DNA of 22,149 nt from Dehalococcoidia bacterium (GTDB lineage: Bacteria > Chloroflexota > Dehalococcoidia > Dehalococcoidales > UBA1222). This document shows, in pieces, positions 1-5,755 of this stretch; position 1 is the stretch's first letter; each line of letters opens with the position of its first letter. The position numbers and the translations under genes were made by a program. The notes below the pieces were generated by a model. It saw nothing but the letters and a program-made list of their open reading frames with translations, was not told the origin of the DNA and searched no databases. The DNA lies in NCBI GenBank assembly GCA_009784845.1, contig WQXK01000009.1:1-22149 (forward strand), written 5' to 3'.

Positions 1-93
1 CACGGAGACAGTTCCGCGTTTGAACTCAAGGTTTGCGTTTTCAAAAATGACCCGCTCGCCATATTTGATGCTTAAATCTTTAACAGATAACAT
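1..93 (-). CDS. ABC transporter ATP-binding protein, second copy (5' end only)
   Basis: Only the first 31 codons are in the window; the gene continues past base 1. They encode exactly the same residues as the start of the 713-residue ABC protein next door (MLSVKDLSIKYGERV..., up to just before the Walker A motif), and the DNA is also identical. An AAGGA-like ribosome site lies about 13 bases before the ATG. The gene begins 35 bases after the stop of the first copy, so the two form a tandem pair, probably co-transcribed. By identity it should be the ATPase part of an FtsX/MacB-type exporter, but nothing after residue 31 can be seen: it may be full length, ATPase-only, or broken. Confidence 0.8.
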   Translation of the reverse strand, partial: MLSVKDLSIKYGERVIFENANLEFKRGTVSV

Positions 94-98
94 TTGCT
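1..98. repeat. 98-bp direct repeat, copy A
   Basis: Bases 1-98 equal bases 2178-2275 at every position by eye. The match covers the first 31 codons of two adjacent ABC genes plus 5 bases upstream of the ATG, then stops abruptly (gctacg here, attacc in the other copy). The left limit is unknown because the window begins here. Confidence 0.95.
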
Positions 99-128
99 GC
101 TACGTTCCTTTATCCTAATTACGTTTTG

Positions 129-2270
129 TTATTTGTTAATTTTTTGAATAGCATCAATGGGATCAACTTTGATGGCAGTATATATGGATAGTATGCTTGC
201 TATTGATACTACGACCACACAGATAACCAACCCGACAAGTGCGGAGAAAATGGTTATAGAAAACAAATCACCAGAAGATGATGCCGCAAAGATATTTGTT
301 TTGTTTCCCAAAAACATGAATGCTACAGCTAGTATAAGCGAGATAAGGAAAGCCGGTAATGCCAAAATCATCGTTTCGGTTGAGGTAAGCGCCAAAATAT
401 TTGATTTTGTAAAACCAATGGCTTTTAAGATACCGAACTCTTTTTTGCGAGAGCGATTTTTCAGATAGTACAGCAAGCTAAACAGTACCACGATAACTCC
501 GATGAAAACGAATGATATGGTAACCATAGTGCTCCTAATTCCTGAGTTGTGCTTTAGCATAGCATGAATATCAGCCTTGTATGTAGCCACATTGAACGAT
601 GTTGAAATATTCTCCAGTTTAGAGATAAGACCAGTAATGTCAGAATATGATTCTGCATAAACTACTAATGCACTGGGTCCCAGCTCATACTGGTTTGCTT
701 CAAGATGAGAGTCCTTGTTTTGCCCAAGGACACTGACCATTTTATCGTAGTGTATAAAAATAAGGTCGGATTCTGCCGTTCTGCTAAAATTCCATGGGCT
801 ATATGATACTGGTAGAATTCCGGCAACAGTGCTCTCAATGGTTACAAGCTTATATAACATGAGGTTAACTTTTGATTGTGCTCCTTCCCTATCAACCACC
901 ACACCATCGGAGAGTTTTGTAGGAACAAAACACGAAACAACAATCGTCTTGCCAATTAGGTCTTGCGGATTACCACCGGACAAAGTGTTTGCCAAAGAAC
1001 CAGACAAAATCAAGCCATTCTGCACGTCAGAGGAGGATTGGTACTCAAGTGCGCTTAAAATGCTGGCATATTCTTCGTCATAATAAGGGCATACAGTGAA
1101 TTTTTCTCTTGGCGTGAGCAAACTGCCGGCAAATGAATTGCTATATCTTTTATCCACAATAATAGTTTTGCCTGAAGAAATTATAATGCTTGCAAAAGAA
1201 GTCTTTTGTTCTAAGTCGACACCATCTGACAAAAAGGTATACCAAGGGTAAGAAGCGCTGATATTTTCCAAGGAACTTATTTGAGCAATAGCAGCAGGAG
1301 GTATGGCGAGCGCTTCTTCATAATCGATTTGACCATCAACCCCGCTGTAATTAAGGGTATTGTTTACCACAAGGATACTTCTGTCGGCTACAGTTTCTAA
1401 AATTCTCCTTTGTTCAGCTGCAAAGTTAGTTCCAAAATTGGTTGATAATATGGCAGCTGCGGCAACGATAGCTGTTACCGCCACAAAAACTCTGTTTAAG
1501 GTTCTATCCCCGCCTCTCTTCTTTGTGTAATATCTTACGAAGCGAAAGACATTGCGTTTTTTATTAATAGTCGAGGTACTGGCAGGAACTGGTGTTTCAG
1601 TTTTAATATCAATTGATTTGGTGGCAGTAATGCTTTTATCTTTGATTTCAAAAATAACATCGGCATAACCAGAGACGATTTCGCTATGAGAAACCAGGAT
1701 GACGATTTTATTCATGTCATGGGCTAGTCTACTGAATAACTCAAGTACGATTTTTGAGTTATCAGCATCAAGGGAAGCAGTTGGCTCATCTGCCAAAATA
1801 ATATCAGCATTGTTGGCGAGGGCTCGAGCGATAGCTAGACGTTGCTCTTCGCCGCCGGAGAGGCTTCCCGGGTAACTATTTTTGACAGCTTCCAAGCCGA
1901 CATATTTTATAAGTTCATCGGCTTTGTCAAAGATATTGTTATCTTGGCTGGTAATAGACATGGGGATAATCAGATTTTCTTTAGCCGTCAACTCTTGAAT
2001 GAGGTTACTTTGTTGGAAGACGAAACCAATATTATGCAGTCTAAAATCAGCCCGCTGGGTGTCATTCAGGCTAGAAACGAGGGTACCATCAAAGGAGTAT
2101 TCAATATTGGATGCAGTCTGCATTAACCCCAAAACATTTAGGAGCGAGGATTTACCTGAGCCGGATTTGCCTTGAATCACGGAGACAGTTCCGCGTTTGA
2201 ACTCAAGGTTTGCGTTTTCAAAAATGACCCGCTCGCCATATTTGATGCTTAAATCTTTAACAGATAACAT
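129..2270 (-). CDS. ABC transporter: ATPase fused to FtsX/MacB-type permease
   Basis: A 713-residue fusion of an ABC ATPase and a permease. ATPase: Walker A GKSGSGKSS (34-42), Q-loop near 86, signature LSGGEEQ (137-143), Walker B IILADEP (157-163), switch His195. A basic linker leads to a first membrane helix (about 261-283), a large extracytoplasmic domain (about 285-570), and then three helices before a C-terminal end (...IKVDPIDAIQKINK) typical of FtsX-type permeases (MacB, LolCDE, BceAB families). These transporters use ATP for mechanical work across the membrane (peptide or lipoprotein handling, drug resistance) rather than classical transport; the substrate here is not evident. A good ribosome site (GGGAGGT) precedes the ATG. 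It lies downstream of two lipoprotein genes in the same direction and upstream of its own duplicate. No two-component system is visible nearby. Confidence 0.93.
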   Translation of the reverse strand: MLSVKDLSIKYGERVIFENANLEFKRGTVSVIQGKSGSGKSSLLNVLGLMQTASNIEYSFDGTLVSSLNDTQRADFRLHNIGFVFQQSNLIQELTAKENLIIPMSITSQDNNIFDKADELIKYVGLEAVKNSYPGSLSGGEEQRLAIARALANNADIILADEPTASLDADNSKIVLELFSRLAHDMNKIVILVSHSEIVSGYADVIFEIKDKSITATKSIDIKTETPVPASTSTINKKRNVFRFVRYYTKKRGGDRTLNRVFVAVTAIVAAAAILSTNFGTNFAAEQRRILETVADRSILVVNNTLNYSGVDGQIDYEEALAIPPAAIAQISSLENISASYPWYTFLSDGVDLEQKTSFASIIISSGKTIIVDKRYSNSFAGSLLTPREKFTVCPYYDEEYASILSALEYQSSSDVQNGLILSGSLANTLSGGNPQDLIGKTIVVSCFVPTKLSDGVVVDREGAQSKVNLMLYKLVTIESTVAGILPVSYSPWNFSRTAESDLIFIHYDKMVSVLGQNKDSHLEANQYELGPSALVVYAESYSDITGLISKLENISTSFNVATYKADIHAMLKHNSGIRSTMVTISFVFIGVIVVLFSLLYYLKNRSRKKEFGILKAIGFTKSNILALTSTETMILALPAFLISLILAVAFMFLGNKTNIFAASSSGDLFSITIFSALVGLVICVVVVSIASILSIYTAIKVDPIDAIQKINK

Positions 2271-2275
2271 TTGCT
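2178..2275. repeat. 98-bp direct repeat, copy B
   Basis: Identical to bases 1-98; it covers codons 1-31 of the complete ABC gene plus 5 bases before its ATG. It is a coding duplication rather than a mobile-element end: no terminal inverted repeats or transposase are present. Confidence 0.95.
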
Positions 2276-2404
2276 ATTACCTCCCTTTTGCGCCATTCTT
2301 GGCTGGCAGGCTTGCGGCAAGTGATTGCCCTGAAATCTCGCTGTATGGAGAGATACTGCCATTAGTGTTGTAAATGTACATAATTCGCAAAAGCAAAAAT
2401 TACT

Positions 2405-3316
2405 TTAACGGCATGAATAGATAACGTCAGTGACAGGTACAATCTCTATGGTGTAATAGTCCGGCTCGCCGTAGATCCACCCTGCGTAAATAGTCGACCA
2501 CCATGATTCTATAACTGTAACATCCTCCCAGCCAAAATAGCCTGGGTCATTGGTGTATAGGGTATCTTTTATGATAATGTTTCCGAGTGGTGTGCCGTTT
2601 ATGTAGCCAGATATGCCGTCAAGCATCTCCACGAATACCTGATCAGGTGCATAATATGTGCCCTGCATGGTGCTGTCAAACGACTCAAAATACACAAGAA
2701 TCTCTTCTGAATGATGGTTCACAACAACAACCTCATATGACTCTTGCGGATCCGCTATTGCCCAAAATCTATTAATACCATCAATCCATACCATTTGGTT
2801 GTCAACAGGGGTGGGGTTAGGTCCACCGCTGTGCGCAAATGCCCAAGCTGTTGCAAATGTGTCAAAATATGCGTTATCGACGTAGAAGTCAGCAAGAAAG
2901 CCGTTGATATACCATCGAATTTCATAGCAAACGTAATACTGTGATTCACCACGCTCATATGGATAAACTAAATACTCTTCGTACCAGTCGCTCATTTCCC
3001 ATTGAGCATATAGAGTTATGGATTCATTGACCTGAAAACCATCGCTTGCACCACCGATTTTAGTTCCGGCTGAGGGATCTGTAAACCATCCTAAAAAGAT
3101 GTAGCTGATGCGTTTGGCGGATGGAAGGACAATGCGACCTCCAATAGGAACTGTTTCAGCATCTGATGATATCGTTCCTCCATTTGCGTCATATGTTATT
3201 GTGCAATTGACGACTTCGCTGACAGGACCATCTCCGCATGCGATGCTGCCAACAAGCATCCCACCCAAAATAACTATTGTCAAGAAAGCCGAAAAGAACG
3301 GAGTTATCTTTTTCAT
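2405..3316 (-). CDS. Lipoprotein with one InlB-type B-repeat and a novel C-terminal domain
   Basis: Start chosen at 3316 because AGGAGAG sits 8 bases upstream and the signal peptide begins here (MKKITPFFSAF...); an in-frame extension to 3391 has no signal character. The product has 303 residues. Residues 1-26 form a hydrophobic signal ending in a lipobox-like GSIAC (Cys27). Residues 38-106 form one InlB B-repeat (Listeria-Bacteroides repeat family): ITYDANGG, LGWFTDP, ITLYAQW. The remaining ~195 residues are rich in Tyr, Trp and acidic residues; I do not recognise them. B-repeats are small beta-grasp-like domains common in surface-anchored proteins. It follows the four-repeat lipoprotein after 100 bases and precedes the ABC exporter, so the three may act together at the cell surface (inference). 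The lipobox is not ideal (Ser at -3). Confidence 0.85.
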   Translation of the reverse strand: MKKITPFFSAFLTIVILGGMLVGSIACGDGPVSEVVNCTITYDANGGTISSDAETVPIGGRIVLPSAKRISYIFLGWFTDPSAGTKIGGASDGFQVNESITLYAQWEMSDWYEEYLVYPYERGESQYYVCYEIRWYINGFLADFYVDNAYFDTFATAWAFAHSGGPNPTPVDNQMVWIDGINRFWAIADPQESYEVVVVNHHSEEILVYFESFDSTMQGTYYAPDQVFVEMLDGISGYINGTPLGNIIIKDTLYTNDPGYFGWEDVTVIESWWSTIYAGWIYGEPDYYTIEIVPVTDVIYSCR

Positions 3317-3324
3317 ATTTAGTT

Positions 3325-3331
3325 CTCTCCT
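3325..3331 (-). promoter_or_regulatory. Ribosome binding site deciding the start at 3316
   Basis: AGGAGAG on the minus strand, 8 bases before the ATG at 3316. It favours this internal start over the longer in-frame reading from 3391, which has no such site. Confidence 0.75.
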
Positions 3332-3362
3332 GCTATGTAATGTTTTTGCCGAAATAATTCGC

Positions 3363-3391
3363 TTGCAACATGGTACTTGTTGCTGTTGCAA
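3363..3391. repeat. Inverted repeat between the two lipoprotein genes
   Basis: TTGCAACA (3363-3370) and TGTTGCAA (3384-3391) are perfect 8-base inverted arms around a 13-base spacer, in the 100-base gap between the two lipoprotein genes. There is no T-run behind it on either strand, so it is unlike an intrinsic terminator. It could be an operator or an mRNA hairpin that alters the ratio of the two products. Confidence 0.55.
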
Positions 3392-3416
3392 ATAATGTTG
3401 CGGAAGCTAAGCATAA

Positions 3417-4406
3417 CTACCCCCACTGTGCATATAACGTCATAGTAGATTTAATAGTAAAGTCATCACCGGCTCCACCAATTCTGACTCCGCCACCGGG
3501 CGCAGAGTACCAACCAAGGAATGTATAATTGGCACGAGTAGGTGTTGGAAGTTTAATAATACTATCAGCAAGGATAGTTTCGGAAGTTGCAGATACACTT
3601 CCTCCGTTTGCATTATACGTAATGGTCACCTCACCCGGTATCCATTGAGCATAGAACTGCAAAAACGTAGTGATATCTCTTGGAATTGTAAATGTTTCAC
3701 CGGCTGCACCAATTCGTTCCCCTCCTATAGGAGCGCTATACCATCCGGCAAAGGTATAATGATTGCGATTTGGAAGATTTGGAAGAGTGATATTGCTTCC
3801 AGCTGGCGCAGAATCTGGAGGCACAGATACGGTATGCCCATTCGCATTATAGATAATGCTAATGTCTTGTATCCACCGCGCGTAAAGAATTTCAATGTAG
3901 TCGCCATACCAATATATGCCTTCAACGCTATACTCATCTCCTGCGTTTCCGGCAAACTCTCCGGTGGATTTGTACCATCCGGCAAAAGTGTAACCACTGT
4001 TGGTCGGCTTAGGAAGCGTAGCAATACCCCCAACTGGGATAATTTCGGAAGAAGGGTTAACAGTGCCGTTTGTTGAATAGTAAATGTGTACGCCGAGTAC
4101 CCATTGCGCATAGATGGTTATATTACCACTTACCTTATAGCGGTCGCCGGCTCCTCCGACCTTTGTTCCTTCGGTTGGATCAGTATACCATCCGTCAAAG
4201 ATATAAGTGCCAACTCGTCCCGGTGTAGGAAGAGTAACATTGCTGTAGGCGCGAACAGTTTCTGATGTGGTCGACACTGCTCCCCCGTTTGCATCATAGG
4301 ATATAACTACATTTGAGAAGCAATTGCTACACCCAATACCACCAAGCAGCATATGGCTTAGAAGAACGGCTGACACAATGAACAAGGATATAAGTTTTCT
4401 TTTCAC
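3417..4406 (-). CDS. Lipoprotein made of four InlB-type B-repeats
   Basis: A 329-residue surface protein. Residues 1-25 form a signal peptide with a lipobox-like GGIGC (Cys26). The mature part is almost entirely four tandem B-repeats (about 33-102, 106-178, 182-255, 260-328), each with a Y(D/N)ANG-like start, a TF(A/L)GWY core and a closing LYAQW or LYARW. The protein stops one residue after the last repeat, so there is no LPXTG or other wall anchor; the lipid would be the anchor. Repeats 3 and 4 are the most alike (GWYSAP..GG.RIG.AG). Such repeats occur in internalins and many adhesin-like proteins of gut and sediment bacteria; binding partners are generally unknown. The start has GAGGATAA about 10 bases upstream. 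It is the first gene behind a promoter at 4464-4492. Confidence 0.88.
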   Translation of the reverse strand: MKRKLISLFIVSAVLLSHMLLGGIGCSNCFSNVVISYDANGGAVSTTSETVRAYSNVTLPTPGRVGTYIFDGWYTDPTEGTKVGGAGDRYKVSGNITIYAQWVLGVHIYYSTNGTVNPSSEIIPVGGIATLPKPTNSGYTFAGWYKSTGEFAGNAGDEYSVEGIYWYGDYIEILYARWIQDISIIYNANGHTVSVPPDSAPAGSNITLPNLPNRNHYTFAGWYSAPIGGERIGAAGETFTIPRDITTFLQFYAQWIPGEVTITYNANGGSVSATSETILADSIIKLPTPTRANYTFLGWYSAPGGGVRIGGAGDDFTIKSTMTLYAQWG

Positions 4407-4463
4407 ATCTTTATATTATCCTCGCGAAACGCAATTGAAACTTGCGCTATTGGTAACAGGCTA

Positions 4464-4492
4464 TTTATACCATAAAGAGTGTCTGATTGCAA
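4464..4492 (-). promoter_or_regulatory. Predicted promoter for the lipoprotein/ABC genes
   Basis: On the minus strand: TTGCAA (4487-4492), a 17-base spacer, then TATAAA (4464-4469), preceded by TGG, which gives an extended -10. Transcription would start about 50 bases before the ATG at 4406. It may serve both lipoproteins and the ABC genes, since no clearer promoter is seen further down. Confidence 0.6.
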
Positions 4493-4643
4493 CCAGATGG
4501 GGTCAAGTGGATGGTGTCAAGTTATTGTAGGATTTTTACAGTCAAAAAGTGATTTTCGTGATACGTCTAAGGATTTGCTGTAACATGGCACATCCTTATT
4601 AGCTATTTGATGCAAGCCGATGGTTTGCCGATATAATCTTTGT

Positions 4644-4716
4644 CACGACATTTTGAAACGGTTTTGAAAAACCTGGCAGATGAAAAAAGGGGAGCCAAAC
4701 TGGCTCCCCTTTTTTT
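4644..4716 (+). ncRNA. Possible short RNA in the 4407-4741 gap
   Basis: The 335-base gap between the lipoprotein and molybdenum-hydroxylase operons holds no convincing gene. On the plus strand a perfect TATAAT (4632-4637), with a weak TTGATG at 4607-4612 (19-base spacer), lies about 45 bases before the strong terminator at 4683-4716. A transcript of about 73 bases could result, with a small hairpin (GGTTT..AAACC, near 4660-4675) followed by the terminator stem. The weak -35 and long spacer make this speculative. Confidence 0.22.
4683..4716. terminator. Bidirectional intrinsic terminator
   Basis: A GGGGAGCCA / TGGCTCCCC stem with a 3-base loop, flanked by six A on one side and seven T on the other, so it works in both directions. 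It begins 25 bases after the stop of the FAD subunit gene and closes the minus-strand molybdenum hydroxylase operon. Confidence 0.92.
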
Positions 4717-4741
4717 GTAGATGAAAAATGCTTAATGCAAA

Positions 4742-5743
4742 CTATTTTGTTTCTAACAAGGCTCTCTTGACAAGAGTTTTTGCAATTTGAATCTTGTATC
4801 CAACCTTTGGATTTTCGTATGCGCTAAGCGTATCCCTGGCAATTTTCACTGCCTCGGTACCAGCATCTGCAGCAGTGGTATCAGTAATAGTTTCTCCTTT
4901 GATGAAACTTTCGGCACTAGCCGCGCGCAGTGGCATGTTATGAACGCCGCCGAGCACGATTGAGGCATCGCTTACTGTACTACCAGAGGTTGTTACGGCG
5001 ACAGCAACGCCTACCAATGGGAAGTCAAAGGATCTTCTGAAAGCGAACTTCTTGTAGACGCTCTTAGTACCAGCAGGAAGAGCCGGAATTTTGATTTCGG
5101 TGACGAACTCATCTCTATCAAGAGAGTTAATTTGATCGCTCTTGATCTCAAAAAACTCCTCAGCATCCCATCCGTTTGGCTTTTTATTGGTGACGATTTT
5201 CGCGCCCAATGCTACCAATGCAGGGGCAGTATCCGACGGACAAACCGCAAGACAACCACCATCTGCACCAAAAATTGAGTGGTATAAATTCACACCTTCT
5301 TTGGCGTAGCATAAGGCGCCTTGGGGGGCGTTATTCTTGCGTAGGCAGTGGAAACGATTTTTGTCCTTGCGGTAGTAGAGACAACGTGGCTTTTGGCAGA
5401 TATTTCCACCGATGGTACCAGCGTTGCGCAACTCAGGAGTACCAACCTTAAGAGCGGCCATAGCCAGAGCTGCCCAGCCCTCATTCACATCTGCGTTGTT
5501 GGCAATCTCGGTTAAGGTGGCGCACGCGCCAACTCTAAGAGTGCCGTTATCAACCCAAATGCGCTTCATGTCAAAGTCGCCAATGGTTTTGATATTGACT
5601 AAGACGTCGGGAGGATCAGGAATACACATGCCCTTAAGTGTGGTTAAGAGATCCGTACCGCCAGCAATAACCGCCGCATTCCCTTTCAGTATCTCAGATG
5701 CCTCGGCAATAGAAAAAGCGTTTTTGTGTTCAAATCTAAACAT
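4742..5743 (-). CDS. Molybdenum hydroxylase FAD-binding subunit with extra cysteine-rich loop
   Basis: A 333-residue medium subunit (CoxM/XdhB/PaoB type). The FAD-binding fold shows AGGTDLL (27-33) and TIGGN (110-114); the C-terminal part (about 215-333) is the usual CO-dehydrogenase flavoprotein C domain. Between them is an insert with Cys116, 121, 133, 145, 164 and 168. Members with such an insert (4-hydroxybenzoyl-CoA reductase beta, E. coli PaoB/YagS) bind an additional 4Fe-4S cluster, so the same is likely here. FAD would pass electrons between the 2Fe-2S subunit and an acceptor. No signal peptide, so if the enzyme is exported this subunit must ride with the Tat-bearing partner. The ribosome site AGGAGG overlaps the stop codon of the large subunit, 12 bases upstream, which suggests coupled translation. 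Last gene of the operon. Confidence 0.93.
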   Translation of the reverse strand: MFRFEHKNAFSIAEASEILKGNAAVIAGGTDLLTTLKGMCIPDPPDVLVNIKTIGDFDMKRIWVDNGTLRVGACATLTEIANNADVNEGWAALAMAALKVGTPELRNAGTIGGNICQKPRCLYYRKDKNRFHCLRKNNAPQGALCYAKEGVNLYHSIFGADGGCLAVCPSDTAPALVALGAKIVTNKKPNGWDAEEFFEIKSDQINSLDRDEFVTEIKIPALPAGTKSVYKKFAFRRSFDFPLVGVAVAVTTSGSTVSDASIVLGGVHNMPLRAASAESFIKGETITDTTAADAGTEAVKIARDTLSAYENPKVGYKIQIAKTLVKRALLETK

Positions 5744-5755
5744 TCGTATTTCCTC

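Noticed and set aside
1..2275. Direct repeat as ends of an insertion sequence
   Set aside because: The repeat is the coding start of two ABC genes, with no terminal inverted repeats, no target duplication and no transposase between.
3417..4406. Periodic similar stretches resembling a DNA repeat array
   Set aside because: The periodicity (about 220 bases) is that of four protein B-repeats; the DNA copies differ widely and there are no constant repeats and spacers as in a CRISPR array.
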